A stretch of DNA of 64,000 nucleotides from Sporosarcina highlanderae (GCF_030433715.1 NZ_JAROCC010000005.1:124001-188000); one strand, 5' to 3'; shown: positions 45,641 through 55,308, counted from the stretch's first letter. The notes: a model not told the origin generated them from the letters alone. Numbers and translations are program-made.

Positions 45641-45900
45641 ATGCGCATAAATCGAATTAGAAACGCATAAAGCGTCCCAGATACGCATAAATTACGACAG
45701 ATACGCATATAGCGTCCCAGATACGCATAAAGTCCGGCAGATGCGCATAAAGCGTCCCAGATACGCATAAATCTCGGCTTATGCGTGATTTAACTGATTT
45801 ATGCGTTTCTCGTAGCTTTTATGAGTCTCTCGTAGCGTTTATGCGTCTCTCGCGGCCTTTATGCGTCTTTCATAGTCTTTATGCGTATTTGCATTCGCTT
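45641..45900. repeat. 13-unit, 20-bp-periodic inverted repeat array in the trmD-rplS gap
   Basis: Seven units read in one direction from 45641 to 45780, each with the core ACGCATAAA (or GCGCATAAA) starting at position 3. Six units run in the opposite direction from 45781 to 45900, each with TTTATGCGT or a one-base variant. Spacing is exactly 20 bp throughout with no insertion or deletion. Units at 45661, 45701 and 45741 share the tail AGCGTCCCAG while alternate units differ, giving a 40-bp higher period. The arms meet at ACGCATAA-N8-TTATGCGT (45763-45786). The array fills most of the 453-nt gap and encodes no supported protein. Confidence 0.9.
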
Positions 45901-45903
45901 TAA

Positions 45904-46644
45904 TTAATTTTCTTCTTCAGTAAGGAGTTTTAAGTACTTTTGTTGATGTTCAGTCAATGGTGCGTCTGCCAAGAGATCTTTTCTACGTTCGAACGTTCTT
46001 TTGAGGGATTGTTCTTGCCGCCATTTTTCGATTTCTGCATGATTTCCTGATAGGAGGACATCCGGGACTTTCATTCCTCTGAAATCTGCTGGTCTAGTGT
46101 ATTGTGGATGCTCAAGGAGACCTGTAGAGAATGAGTCATGGACAGGGGAGTCAGTATTGCCTAAGACATTTGGCAATAACCGGACTACGCTGTCGATGAT
46201 TGCCATTGAGGCGATTTCTCCGCCGGTTAGGACAAAGTCCCCGATTGATATTTCGTCCGTGACAAGATGTTCTCGTATGCGCTCATCGTAGCCTTCGTAA
46301 TGTCCGCATAGGAAAACGAGATGTTCTTCCTTTGAGAGTTCCTCGGCTTTTTGCTGATTGAACTTAGCTCCTTGAGGGCACATGAGGATGACTCGCGGCT
46401 TTTTCGTTGCGTCGAGTGCCAATGATTCGACTGCCGCGAATAGGGGTTCAGGCTTTAATACCATTCCAGCTCCACCACCGTAAGGGTAATCGTCAACTTT
46501 ATGGTGTTTATTGCCTGAGAAGTCCCTGAAATCGGTTACTTTGAAAGAAACTGCTTCGTTCTCTTGTGCTTTCTTCATGATGGACGAATGGAGTACACCT
46601 TCGAACATTTCCGGAAACAAAGAGAGGACATCTATTTTCATCAT
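45904..46644 (-). CDS. trmD: tRNA (guanine-N1)-methyltransferase TrmD
   Basis: TrmD methylates G37 of tRNAs, preventing frameshifts. It is a SPOUT-class enzyme with the knot region [16 protein letters not shown], then [13 protein letters not shown]. The opening [16 protein letters not shown] is family-like. Two adjacent starts exist (46644 and 46641). The first is better spaced from GGAAGG, and the second overlaps the rimM stop as TGATG. The product has about 246 residues. Confidence 0.97.
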   Translation of the reverse strand: MMKIDVLSLFPEMFEGVLHSSIMKKAQENEAVSFKVTDFRDFSGNKHHKVDDYPYGGGAGMVLKPEPLFAAVESLALDATKKPRVILMCPQGAKFNQQKAEELSKEEHLVFLCGHYEGYDERIREHLVTDEISIGDFVLTGGEIASMAIIDSVVRLLPNVLGNTDSPVHDSFSTGLLEHPQYTRPADFRGMKVPDVLLSGNHAEIEKWRQEQSLKRTFERRKDLLADAPLTEHQQKYLKLLTEEEN

Positions 46645-47156
46645 GAAAGGAGACCTTCCATTGGTTCGATAACGATTCGTTTTTGCTCGATGTCCACTTC
46701 CAAAACAACATCGTCGATATAAGGGATATAATGTGGCTTTCCTGTTTTAGGTGTGACTGTCCATACATCATTTGCACCTGTTTCGATGATCTCCGTCACT
46801 TCACCTAACTCCTCGCCTGCATCAGTATAAACTGTGCAGCCGACGATCTCATGGTAGTAGAATTCCCCTTCCTCAAGATCGCCAAGCTGTTTTTCTGAGA
46901 CTTTCAGTATGCCGTCCCTGTATTTTTCTACGTCGTTGATATTGATATGCCCTTCAAAGGAAAGTAAATCAAAGTTTTTATGGCGGCGATGACTTTCAAC
47001 AATCAGCTTGATTGGCTTTTTTTCATTTGGCATGAATAAAGAAAGTTCATTTCCGATAGCATATCTTTCTTCCGGGAAGTCGGTGCGTGAGATGACTCGG
47101 ACTTCACCGTGTATTCCGTGTGTGTTGACGATTTTTCCAACATTGAACCATTGCAT
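46641..47156 (-). CDS. rimM: ribosome maturation factor RimM
   Basis: RimM binds S19 and helps 30S head assembly. The 171-residue protein has the N-terminal RimM domain ([17 protein letters not shown]) and a C-terminal PRC barrel ([22 protein letters not shown]). It overlaps trmD by 1-4 nt. The ylqD gene found between khpA and rimM in B. subtilis is absent; a terminator occupies that gap. Confidence 0.96.
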   Translation of the reverse strand: MQWFNVGKIVNTHGIHGEVRVISRTDFPEERYAIGNELSLFMPNEKKPIKLIVESHRRHKNFDLLSFEGHININDVEKYRDGILKVSEKQLGDLEEGEFYYHEIVGCTVYTDAGEELGEVTEIIETGANDVWTVTPKTGKPHYIPYIDDVVLEVDIEQKRIVIEPMEGLLS

Positions 47157-47218
47157 GCATTACACCTTCCTTTTTTTTCATTCCGAACATGGTAATCTTT
47201 TACGTTTCATAAATAGAC

Positions 47219-47252
47219 AAAAAAGGAGGGAACATTGAGCTCCCTCCTTTTT
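47219..47252 (-). terminator. intrinsic terminator after khpA
   Basis: A stem of about 12 bp (arms 47219-47231 and 47241-47252, loop 9 nt) with GGAGGGA/TCCCTCC at its centre is followed by TTTTTT on the minus strand. A TTGTCT beginning in its T tail has only a poor -10 partner for a rimM promoter. Confidence 0.88.
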
Positions 47253-47316
47253 CACAGGTTTCGGAAAAGTTCCGGGTGGCCTGTTGTTTAGTCTGATCTT
47301 TTGCTTTCGCTTTCAA

Positions 47317-47556
47317 TCAGTCAATGATATCAAGGTAAACTTTCTTACCGTGGTGACTGCCTGCTGCTGAATAAACAATAGTTCGTATCGCTTTCGCAAC
47401 ACGCCCCTGCTTTCCGATCACTTTTCCCATATCTTCGGGATTGACGGAAAGTTTGTAAGTGACTCGATGATGTTGTTCATCTTTGTCGACATGCACATCT
47501 CCGGGATGATCGACTAAAGGTTTGACAATCGTTTCAATCAGCTGCTTCATGTCCAC
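47317..47556 (-). CDS. khpA: KH-domain RNA-binding protein KhpA (YlqC)
   Basis: KhpA is a small KH-domain protein that pairs with KhpB/Jag in other Gram-positive bacteria to bind RNA and influence cell division. The 79-residue protein has the GxxG loop in VIGKQGRVAKAIRTIV. It follows rpsP by 8 nt and is the last gene before a terminator. Confidence 0.95.
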   Translation of the reverse strand: MDMKQLIETIVKPLVDHPGDVHVDKDEQHHRVTYKLSVNPEDMGKVIGKQGRVAKAIRTIVYSAAGSHHGKKVYLDIID

Positions 47557-47564
47557 CCTCCTGA

Positions 47565-47837
47565 TTATTTACCGTATTTAGCGTTATGGAATTTCTCCAG
47601 GATGCCTTGGTCTGAGAACAGGTTACGAACTGTATCAGATGGTTTCGCACCGTTTTGAAGCCATTTAAGCGCCAATTCTTCGTTGATTTTTACTTCCGCA
47701 GGTTTTGTTAGCGGGTTGTAAGTACCAACTGTTTCGATTTGACGACCATCACGTGGTGAACGTGAATCTGCTACTACAATACGATAGAAAGGAGTTTTCT
47801 TAGCTCCCATACGTTTAAGACGAATTTTTACTGACAT
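47565..47837 (-). CDS. rpsP: 30S ribosomal protein S16
   Basis: S16 is an early 30S assembly protein. The conserved opening [29 protein letters not shown] and the 90-residue length are typical. I use the ATG at 47837, 9 nt after GGAGGTG; an in-frame GTG at 47849 lies within the ribosome site. It has its own promoter within the gap after ffh. Confidence 0.97.
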   Translation of the reverse strand: MSVKIRLKRMGAKKTPFYRIVVADSRSPRDGRQIETVGTYNPLTKPAEVKINEELALKWLQNGAKPSDTVRNLFSDQGILEKFHNAKYGK

Positions 47838-47875
47838 TTTTTCTTGCACCTCCGAATAGTTTCACACAAGATAGT

Positions 47876-47904
47876 ATATTATCAAGGTTTTTCATGTTTG
47901 TAAA
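47876..47904 (-). promoter_or_regulatory. sigma-A promoter of rpsP-khpA
   Basis: TTTACA (47899-47904), 17-bp spacer, TAATAT (47876-47881) on the minus strand. Confidence 0.6.
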
Positions 47905-47949
47905 GTGTTTTTTCTTAACACCTTAAATTTATGCAGGAAATCAACTTTT

Positions 47950-49305
47950 TCACCTAAAAAACGAGTCGAATCCTGGCATTTTCATTTTCTTTTTGCCTTT
48001 TTGCTGCATGTTGGTCATCTGTTTGACCATTTTCTTCATCTCTTCAAATTGCTTCAGAAGGCGGTTCACTTCCTGGATGGAAGTTCCTGATCCTTTTGCA
48101 ATTCTTTTCTTTCTGTTCGCATTGATGATTTCCGGAGTTGTTCTCTCCGCAATTGTCATGGAACGAATGACTGCCTCTACGCGTCCCATCTGACTTTCAT
48201 CGACCTGGGCGTTTTCAAGACCTTTGATTTTATTGAATCCGGGCATCATTTTAAGAATCTCGTCAAGAGGACCCATTTTTTTCACTTGTTGAAGCTGATC
48301 CAAAAAGTCATCGAGTGTGAAGGTTTGTGTACGGAACTTTTGTTCAAGTTCTTTCGCCTTCTCCTCATCAACATTTTCTTGTGCTTTTTCAATAAGTGAC
48401 ATGACGTCACCCATTCCTAAGATCCGGGATGCCATACGCTCCGGATGGAAAGGCTCAAGCGCGTCCATTTTTTCTCCCATTCCGACGAATTTAATCGGTT
48501 TCTGGGTAACGGAACGGATTGACAATGCAGCACCGCCGCGCGTATCGCCGTCCAATTTTGTTAGAACAACGCCAGTAATGCCTAATAATTCATCAAAAGA
48601 CTTAGCAACATTGACTGCGTCTTGCCCCGTCATTGCATCAACGACAAGAAAAACTTCGTCAGGTTTGCTTAAAGTCTGGATATCCTTCAGTTCCTGCATC
48701 AGTTTCTCATCGACATGTAGACGACCCGCCGTATCGATGATGACGACATCATGATGTTCCTTCCCGGCTTCCTCAAGCGCTTGGCGCACGATTTCAACCG
48801 GTGATACATCAGTCCCTAAGGAAAATACAGGTAGAGTCAGCTGTTTGCCGATTGTTTCGAGTTGTTGGATTGCGGCTGGACGGTAAATGTCCGCAGCAAC
48901 AAGCAACGGTTTTTTATTATGGCGTTTCCGAAGAACTGTCGCAAGTTTTCCGGTAGTAGTCGTTTTACCCGCCCCTTGTAAACCGACCATCATAATGACA
49001 GTTGGTGATTTCCTCGCGAATTGGATAGGATTTTGTTCTCCTCCCATTAAATTCGTCAATTCATCTTTTACAATCTTTACGACTTGTTGGCCGGGCGTCA
49101 AGCTTTTCATGACGTCTTGACCGACTGCACGCTCACTTACTGTCTTCACGAATTCTTTAACGACTTTCAAATTGACGTCGGCCTCAATTAGCGCAAATCG
49201 GACTTCACGCATCATTTCCTTGACGTCAGCCTCACTGATTTTACCTTTGCCCTTTATCTTCTGAAGCGTCCCTTGCAGGCGCTGGGCCAAACCTTCAAAT
49301 GCCAT
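47950..49305 (-). CDS. ffh: signal recognition particle protein Ffh
   Basis: Ffh binds signal sequences and SRP RNA for co-translational targeting. The N domain, the G domain (GLQGAGKTTTTGKLA; ADIYRPAAIQQL; IIDTAGR; TKLDGDTRGG) and the methionine-rich M domain are in order. The M domain has the RNA-binding RIAKGSGTSIQEVNRLLKQ and a short Met/Lys tail. The length is 451 residues. It is co-transcribed with ylxM. Confidence 0.98.
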   Translation of the reverse strand: MAFEGLAQRLQGTLQKIKGKGKISEADVKEMMREVRFALIEADVNLKVVKEFVKTVSERAVGQDVMKSLTPGQQVVKIVKDELTNLMGGEQNPIQFARKSPTVIMMVGLQGAGKTTTTGKLATVLRKRHNKKPLLVAADIYRPAAIQQLETIGKQLTLPVFSLGTDVSPVEIVRQALEEAGKEHHDVVIIDTAGRLHVDEKLMQELKDIQTLSKPDEVFLVVDAMTGQDAVNVAKSFDELLGITGVVLTKLDGDTRGGAALSIRSVTQKPIKFVGMGEKMDALEPFHPERMASRILGMGDVMSLIEKAQENVDEEKAKELEQKFRTQTFTLDDFLDQLQQVKKMGPLDEILKMMPGFNKIKGLENAQVDESQMGRVEAVIRSMTIAERTTPEIINANRKKRIAKGSGTSIQEVNRLLKQFEEMKKMVKQMTNMQQKGKKKMKMPGFDSFFR

Positions 49306-49332
49306 GCATAGAGCCCCCTACTCATGTTCTCT

Positions 49333-49662
49333 TTACTCATGTTCTTTTAATGCAGTCAACAGGTCCCGCAATTTTTCGGATGAACTACAGTCAGATACAA
49401 GCTGTTCAAGCTCATCGACAAGCTCCATCCTCTTTTGGAATTTCGAGAAAAGATTCAATTTATCTTCATAGTCTTCCAACATAGCTTCCGTTCTTCGGAC
49501 ATTGTCATAGACCGCCTGTCTTGACACTCCATATTCCTCAGCAATTTCACCAAGTGAGAGATCGTCAAGATAGTATAACTGCATATAAATGCGTTGCTTA
49601 TCGGTCAACAACGTCTGATAGAAATCATAGAGGAAGTTAACGCGCGTCGTTTTTTCAAGCAT
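49333..49662 (-). CDS. ylxM: YlxM, SRP-associated helix-turn-helix protein
   Basis: YlxM is a small DNA/RNA-binding-like protein, usually upstream of ffh in Firmicutes, linked to SRP function. The 109-residue protein has the sigma-like helix-turn-helix [23 protein letters not shown] and the upstream [17 protein letters not shown]. The ATG follows GAGGGGG, and a strong promoter lies just upstream. Confidence 0.94.
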   Translation of the reverse strand: MLEKTTRVNFLYDFYQTLLTDKQRIYMQLYYLDDLSLGEIAEEYGVSRQAVYDNVRRTEAMLEDYEDKLNLFSKFQKRMELVDELEQLVSDCSSSEKLRDLLTALKEHE

Positions 49663-49683
49663 CCCGCATCGCCCCCTCTGCCA

Positions 49684-49712
49684 ATCTTATTATTCCTAAC
49701 AAGAACTGTCAA
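49684..49712 (-). promoter_or_regulatory. sigma-A promoter of ylxM-ffh
   Basis: TTGACA (49707-49712, perfect), 17-bp spacer, TAAGAT (49684-49689) on the minus strand; leader of about 15-20 nt. Confidence 0.85.
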
Positions 49713-49738
49713 GTGAATTTACTTGTCTATAATGCTGA

Positions 49739-49835
49739 GGAAGGCGTTTAACTGCGACAGGCGCTGGAGGGCTGGAGATAAAGACGCTTTTTGTCTTTAT
49801 TCTCCTGACCGAAGCGACCCAAGCAGTTGCCTTCC
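49739..49835. repeat. 97-bp nested palindromic element after ftsY
   Basis: Outer arms GGAAGGC/GCCTTCC (49739-49745 and 49829-49835), second arms AACTGC/GCAGTT (49750-49755 and 49823-49828), and a central hairpin (49774-49785 with 49793-49805, one bulged base). It lies in the 190-nt ftsY-ylxM gap, has no T tract and is richer in GC than its surroundings. It resembles a small mobile palindromic element or a transcript-stabilising structure. Confidence 0.65.
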
Positions 49836-49852
49836 GAAGCTGGAATGCTTGA

Positions 49853-50842
49853 TTACTCCCATGCTTCCTCTTCCAGTCCTTCCGCGAAGAGCCCATACAC
49901 ATACTTTTCCGGATCAAATGGTTGCAGATCATCCATTCCTTCACCAAGGCCAACGAATTTAACAGGGATATTCAACTTATTCCGGATAGCTAAAACGATT
50001 CCACCCTTGGCTGTACCGTCCAACTTTGTTAGAACGATACCAGTTACGTTAGTTGCTTCTTTAAAAGTCTGAGCTTGAATCAAAGCATTTTGCCCAGTTG
50101 TTGCATCAAGTGCAAGAAGGACTTCATGCGGCGCACCTTCAATTTCTTTACCAATTACTCGGTGAACTTTTTCCAATTCATTCATCAGGTTTACTTTATT
50201 TTGCAAACGGCCTGCTGTGTCACAAATCAGAACATCTACCTTACGATTTTTCGCTGCGCGAATTGCATCGTACATGACAGCTGCTGGGTCAGACCCTTCC
50301 GATTGACGGATTACTTCCACACCGACCCGTTCGCCCCAAACTACAAGTTGGTCAATTGCACCGGCACGGAATGTGTCCCCCGCCGCAAGCATGACTGTTT
50401 TCCCTTCTTCTTTTAGACGGGCTGCAAGTTTACCGATTGTCGTCGTTTTACCGACACCATTTACTCCGACCATTAAGATAACTGTCAAATCATCTTGCAT
50501 ATTCAGATTCGCATCAAGTTCCTCACCGGCTTTGTAGATTTCCACCAATTTTTCGGAAATGACCGATTGAATGCCGTCTGTATTCTTAATGTTTTTCCTT
50601 TTAACTTCCCATCTTAGCTGATCAACAAGTTCCATCACTGTTTCCACACCGACATCTGCTTGCAGTAAAAGTTCTTCTAACTCTTCAAAAAAGTCCTCAT
50701 CCACTTCACGGAAGCGAGCTACGAGATCATTGACTTTAGATGTGAATGAATCACGCGTCTTCGTAAGCCCATCTTTGAATTTCTCAGTTACAGTTTCGTT
50801 TGTTCCAGTAATTTTCTCTTTCAGTTTCTTGAAAAATGACAA
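49853..50842 (-). CDS. ftsY: signal recognition particle receptor FtsY
   Basis: FtsY is the membrane-associated GTPase partner of Ffh. The short form of 329 residues has only a small basic N-terminal stretch before the NG domain. G1 is GVNGVGKTTTIGKLA, followed by AGDTFRAGAIDQL, CDTAGRLQNK and TKLDGTAKGG. It starts with TTG behind GGAGAGAG and follows smc by 24 nt. Confidence 0.97.
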   Translation of the reverse strand: MSFFKKLKEKITGTNETVTEKFKDGLTKTRDSFTSKVNDLVARFREVDEDFFEELEELLLQADVGVETVMELVDQLRWEVKRKNIKNTDGIQSVISEKLVEIYKAGEELDANLNMQDDLTVILMVGVNGVGKTTTIGKLAARLKEEGKTVMLAAGDTFRAGAIDQLVVWGERVGVEVIRQSEGSDPAAVMYDAIRAAKNRKVDVLICDTAGRLQNKVNLMNELEKVHRVIGKEIEGAPHEVLLALDATTGQNALIQAQTFKEATNVTGIVLTKLDGTAKGGIVLAIRNKLNIPVKFVGLGEGMDDLQPFDPEKYVYGLFAEGLEEEAWE

Positions 50843-50866
50843 TCCACTCTCTCCTTTTCAACTTGT

Positions 50867-53800
50867 CTATCCTGATATTTCAGCAGGAACTTCCGATAAT
50901 TGTACAGATATCAATTTAGAGACGCCAGATTCCTGCATCGTAACACCATAAAGGACATCCGCACCTTCCATGGTACCTTTCCGATGGGTTATTACAATGA
51001 ACTGTGTATTATCCGAGAACCTCTTCAAATACTTACTGTAGCGAATGACATTCGCTTCATCGAGTGCCGCTTCAACCTCATCCAGAATACAGAACGGAAC
51101 CGGCCGCACTTCAATAATGGAAAACAGCAATGTAATCGCTGTAAGTGCACGTTCTCCGCCGGATAAAAGGCTTAAGTTCTGAAGCTTTTTGCCAGGTGGT
51201 CTTGCAACAATTTCAACACCCGTCTCCAACAAGTTATCTGGCTGGGTGAGGATCAAATCTGCATCCCCTCCGCCGAACATCTCCTTGAAAACAGTATGGA
51301 ATCGATTTCTGACCGCATTAAAGGTCGTACCGAATCGCATTTCCATTTCCTGATCCATTTCTGACATCGCTGCGTTCAATGTGTTTTTGGCCTCTAAAAG
51401 ATCATTCCTCTGCTCCGTCAAAAACGCATGACGTTCTGAAACTTCTTGGAACTCTTGGATGGCACCCGGGTTTACTGAACCTATCGATTCAAGTTCATTT
51501 TTCAGTTGCTCCACACGGGTTCTCGTCAGGTCCACGTCAAAATCGTCATCGGCTTCAAAATCGGGATAGAGCCCATACTCATCCAATAAACGGTTTGTGA
51601 TAGATTCATATTTTACTTCAAGGCGTGAAACTGACACATTAATTTCATTGAACGCGGAAAAAGCTTTATTTTCCTCAATCCGGAGACTTTTCAATGAATG
51701 CTCTTGTTGATCCAAACTATCGGCAAGCTGACTCCTTGTTTCCCTTTCACTTGCCAATGCGCGTTCAATTGTCGACTTCTGCAATGTAGCTTGCTCGATA
51801 CGTGATGATATCTCCTCCGGCGTTAGTTCAATTCCACTTCCATCCTCTGAATATAGAAGTTGGTCCGCAACAAGAGTGGATATTTTCTGATCTAATTGAG
51901 CGAACGTCCGGTCCATTTCCTCTACCAATGACTGTTGATGCCCTTTTTGCTCTCGAAGGATTGCCGCCTTCTCCCGAAGTTCTCCATTCCTCGCAATGAA
52001 CGCAGCTTCTTCGTTCCGTCTATCAGAAGCCAAGCGCTCTAATGTCTCCACTTCCTTTTGAATCGACTCAAGAGAAGATTTAATAGCAACATGCTGTTCA
52101 AGCAATTCCGCTTTTCGTTTAGTTAATTCAGAACCACTGTTTTCTGCACCAGCTATACCTTTTTCAGCAAGGAAAATTTCCGATTCAATTGTTCTTACTT
52201 CTATGTCCAATTCCCGGATACTGGAATCGATTGAAGACATCTCCTCACGGATGCCCTCCAACTGTTGGCGGTATTTTTCCGCGTCATGCATATGTTGTGC
52301 GACCGCCATTTTGGAATCGCCCATTTTTTCGGAAGCAGTTTTTATGGAAGCGTCCATCCGGGCAAGTTGCGCACTTAACGCCTCCAACTCAGCTTTCCTT
52401 GAAAATACGGTTGACTGCCCTTTCGCTCCGCCACCTGTCAGGGAACCGCCAGCGTTAACGACATCACCGTCAAGTGTAACGATCCTGAATTTATATCCTA
52501 ACGTTTTCGCAATGGCAGATGCTCCAGCTAATGTTTTTGCGACTAACGTCATACCTAAAAGGTTTTCAATGATGGCTGAAAAAATAGGTTCTGTTTTCAC
52601 AAGTTGATCTGCTGCTCCGATGAATTCCGGGTGCCCTTCAACAATTCGAATAGATGCAGGTGAAAGTTTTCTCGATCTAATAACATCACGCGGCAAGAAT
52701 GTTGCACGGCCCGCGTTCTTCTTTTTCAAATAACTGATTGCATTTCGCGCCTCCGCTTCGGATGACGTTACAATATGCTGCATGGCACCGCCTAAAGCAG
52801 TCTCCACCGCTTTGATGTACGTATCTTCAACACTGATAAGTTCCGCGACTGCACCATCCACTCCTAATAATCGGCCTTCTTTATTTGCGATTAATACGGC
52901 CCTTACACCTGAATAGAAACCTGAAAAGTCAGCTTCCAGGCTTTTAAGGGCGCGTAATCTTCCTTGCATTTCGGACTGCTTGTTCATCGCGGTTTGCATG
53001 AATTGCTGTTGATTCCTCAAATCATTTTCTGTTGCCCGGGAAAGTTCATTGGAACTGTTGTATGCAGCTTCAGCCTGTGCTCTTTTTTCTTTCAATGACG
53101 CCATAACGGTCAATAGGCTCGATCGTTTTTCAGTCAACTCACTAAGTTTACGTTTTAGAACTGTTGTTTGCTCAACTATTCGATCTGCCGAAGTCCTTTC
53201 TCCTATCAAACGTTCATCGATATGTTTTAGATCGTTTCTTACAGTCGCTTCTTCATTTAGAAGATCGATATAAGAAGATTTCAACTCATTAATTTCTTCT
53301 TCAGTTTCTTTAACAGATCTTTTCAGGATTTGGGAAATCTCATTCATTTCGATTTGTATTTTATTCAAATCGGATATGGTAATTTCCATTTTTTCCTTCA
53401 TCGCGCCTTGTTTAATGACGAGTTCCTCTTTTTCCCTTTGGGCGATCCCTAATTCATTGTTGATTCGGTTAATATGTTCTTTAGTGTTCCTTTGTTTTTC
53501 GAGAGTTAATAGCCTGCGTCCTTCCCATCTCTCGGTTTCAGCGCTAATTTCAACTAATTGTTTTTGGTGCATTTCAATTTTCAGATCGGTATCTGCCAAT
53601 TGAGATTTCAATAAATTTAGTTGTTGTTCTGCTTTTGAAATTTCCTCTTCAAATTCCTCACGCTGTAGCCGTTTCTCTTCAAGGGATTTGGACTTTGTAA
53701 TAATCTCATTCCGTAATTTAGCTCCATCATAATTTAGTAGTCGGACATCAGCTTCCCTGATTTCTGAGGATAGAATCCCGTGTTTCTCAGCTGCCTTGGC

Positions 53801-54424
53801 ATTTTTTTCAAGTGGTCCGATTCTATTATCCAATTCCTTTAAAATATCAAGGACACGATCCAAATTATCTTTGGTTTCAAAAAGCTTATGTTCCGCTTTT
53901 CGCTTCCTTGTCTTATATTTCAAAACACCTGCTGCTTCGTCAAAGATATTCCTTCTGTCTTCAGGACGGCTATTTAAAATCTCATCAACCCGACCTTGGG
54001 AAATGATTGAGAAAGCTTCTTTTCCTAACCCCGAATCCATGAAGACATCGTTAATATCTTTCAAGCGGCATTGTTGTCCGTTTAATATATAATTACTTTC
54101 CCCCGAACGGAAGACCCGTCGGCTTACACTGATTTCCGTGTAATCTAACGGGAAAAGCCCGTTTGTGTTATCAAGAATCAACGTAACTTCCGCGTAATTC
54201 AGCGGCTTCCTTGAATCACTACCCGCAAAAATGACATCTTCCATTTTCGCACCCCGAAGGGATTTTGCCGATTGTTCACCAAGCACCCAACGGATTGCAT
54301 CCGTAATATTGCTTTTCCCACTGCCGTTCGGTCCGACAATAGCAGTCACACCTGGTACAAAATCGATTCCGATCCGTTCGGCAAATGATTTAAATCCAAT
54401 AATCTCAACTCTTTTAAGAAACAC
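50867..54424 (-). CDS. smc: chromosome condensation ATPase SMC
   Basis: SMC with ScpA/ScpB compacts and segregates chromosomes. The 1185-residue protein has Walker A GPNGSGKSN near residue 32, two long coiled coils, the hinge (about 510-650, with a glycine-rich GGSLTGGGAKG stretch at its end), the signature LSGGERALTAITLLFSI and Walker B CILDEVEAALDEANV. It starts with GTG, 2 nt after the rnc stop. Confidence 0.98.
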   Translation of the reverse strand: MFLKRVEIIGFKSFAERIGIDFVPGVTAIVGPNGSGKSNITDAIRWVLGEQSAKSLRGAKMEDVIFAGSDSRKPLNYAEVTLILDNTNGLFPLDYTEISVSRRVFRSGESNYILNGQQCRLKDINDVFMDSGLGKEAFSIISQGRVDEILNSRPEDRRNIFDEAAGVLKYKTRKRKAEHKLFETKDNLDRVLDILKELDNRIGPLEKNAKAAEKHGILSSEIREADVRLLNYDGAKLRNEIITKSKSLEEKRLQREEFEEEISKAEQQLNLLKSQLADTDLKIEMHQKQLVEISAETERWEGRRLLTLEKQRNTKEHINRINNELGIAQREKEELVIKQGAMKEKMEITISDLNKIQIEMNEISQILKRSVKETEEEINELKSSYIDLLNEEATVRNDLKHIDERLIGERTSADRIVEQTTVLKRKLSELTEKRSSLLTVMASLKEKRAQAEAAYNSSNELSRATENDLRNQQQFMQTAMNKQSEMQGRLRALKSLEADFSGFYSGVRAVLIANKEGRLLGVDGAVAELISVEDTYIKAVETALGGAMQHIVTSSEAEARNAISYLKKKNAGRATFLPRDVIRSRKLSPASIRIVEGHPEFIGAADQLVKTEPIFSAIIENLLGMTLVAKTLAGASAIAKTLGYKFRIVTLDGDVVNAGGSLTGGGAKGQSTVFSRKAELEALSAQLARMDASIKTASEKMGDSKMAVAQHMHDAEKYRQQLEGIREEMSSIDSSIRELDIEVRTIESEIFLAEKGIAGAENSGSELTKRKAELLEQHVAIKSSLESIQKEVETLERLASDRRNEEAAFIARNGELREKAAILREQKGHQQSLVEEMDRTFAQLDQKISTLVADQLLYSEDGSGIELTPEEISSRIEQATLQKSTIERALASERETRSQLADSLDQQEHSLKSLRIEENKAFSAFNEINVSVSRLEVKYESITNRLLDEYGLYPDFEADDDFDVDLTRTRVEQLKNELESIGSVNPGAIQEFQEVSERHAFLTEQRNDLLEAKNTLNAAMSEMDQEMEMRFGTTFNAVRNRFHTVFKEMFGGGDADLILTQPDNLLETGVEIVARPPGKKLQNLSLLSGGERALTAITLLFSIIEVRPVPFCILDEVEAALDEANVIRYSKYLKRFSDNTQFIVITHRKGTMEGADVLYGVTMQESGVSKLISVQLSEVPAEISG

Positions 54425-54426
54425 AA

Positions 54427-55188
54427 TCAGTTCTCTCCTTCGGCCTCAATGCCTTTTAATACTTGAATGGCTTGACGGGCCGCATCCTGCTCGGCTTCTT
54501 TTTTCGACCTTCCAATACCTGTTCCTAATTCACGTTCTTCCAATCTAACGACGGTGACAAACTTTTTCGCATGCGCTGGACCTTTTTCTTCGATAATCTC
54601 ATAATTCAAGTTGCCGTGATTGGTCTGTTGAACAATCTCCTGTAGGCGACTCTTATAATCCATCACATGCGAAAAAGCACCGTTTCCAATTTTTGGAAAT
54701 ACAATTTGCTCAAGGAATTTAATTACCGATTCCATCCCTTGATCTAAAAACAACGCTCCGATAAACGCCTCAAATACGTCTGCAAGCAAAGCCGGACGCG
54801 TCCTACCGCCTGTTTGTTCTTCACCTTTACCAAGTAAAATAAAATCACCGAAATGAAGTTCATTTGAGAACTTCACCAATGAGGGCTCGCAGACTATTGC
54901 CGCCCTTAATTTAGTTAGCTCACCTTCACTCATATCCGGTTCAGTCGCAAAAAGAAAACGGGAAACACCTAACTCCAAAACAGCATCGCCTAAGAATTCA
55001 AGCCTTTCATTGTCTGAGAAGTTTTTACGTCGATGTTCATTTACATAAGAAGAATGTGTAAATGCGTTGTAAAGAAGCGATTCATCATTGAATTGAATAG
55101 AGAGTCGCTCTTGGAGTCCTTTGAATTTCTTTTTCACCTCGACTGGAAGTAGTGAGGAGGCATATTTGTATTTCTGTTTATTGTTCAT
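54427..55188 (-). CDS. rnc: ribonuclease III
   Basis: RNase III cuts double-stranded RNA in rRNA and mRNA processing. The signature [20 protein letters not shown], the second acidic site ([16 protein letters not shown]) and the C-terminal dsRNA-binding domain ([16 protein letters not shown]) are intact. I use the ATG at 55188, 10 nt after AAAGG. The product has 253 residues. Confidence 0.97.
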   Translation of the reverse strand: MNNKQKYKYASSLLPVEVKKKFKGLQERLSIQFNDESLLYNAFTHSSYVNEHRRKNFSDNERLEFLGDAVLELGVSRFLFATEPDMSEGELTKLRAAIVCEPSLVKFSNELHFGDFILLGKGEEQTGGRTRPALLADVFEAFIGALFLDQGMESVIKFLEQIVFPKIGNGAFSHVMDYKSRLQEIVQQTNHGNLNYEIIEEKGPAHAKKFVTVVRLEERELGTGIGRSKKEAEQDAARQAIQVLKGIEAEGEN

Positions 55189-55221
55189 CGCGATTCTGCC
55201 TTTCACATCATAGTTCTCTTA

Positions 55222-55250
55222 ATTTTACATGGTTCGTGCCTTACATGCAA
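55222..55250 (-). promoter_or_regulatory. candidate promoter of rnc-smc-ftsY
   Basis: TTGCAT (55245-55250), 17-bp spacer, TAAAAT (55222-55227) on the minus strand. The -10 is good, the -35 moderate. Confidence 0.5.
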
Positions 55251-55308
55251 AACCGAAAAGAGATACTTCCGTTCCTTTTCTTTGTTCAAGAAAGGAAGAA
55301 AGCATCTC
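55249..55308 (-). terminator. long hairpin terminator after acpP
   Basis: GAGAT/ATCTC (55304-55308 with 55260-55264) encloses CTTCC/GGAAG and TTTCTT/AAGAAA; TTTTCGGTTTT follows on the minus strand. A further AAAACCGAAAA upstream (about 55350-55360) could pair with that T-rich tail, which may antagonise termination. Confidence 0.6.

Noticed and set aside
45641..45900. CRISPR array
   Set aside because: Units are 20 bp with only an 11-bp variable part, the direction reverses midway and no cas genes are present.
49739..49835. Small SRP RNA gene beside ffh/ftsY
   Set aside because: The palindrome has a GGAAGG-like stretch, but the conserved SRP domain IV loops and the asymmetric bulge are not present in the right order.
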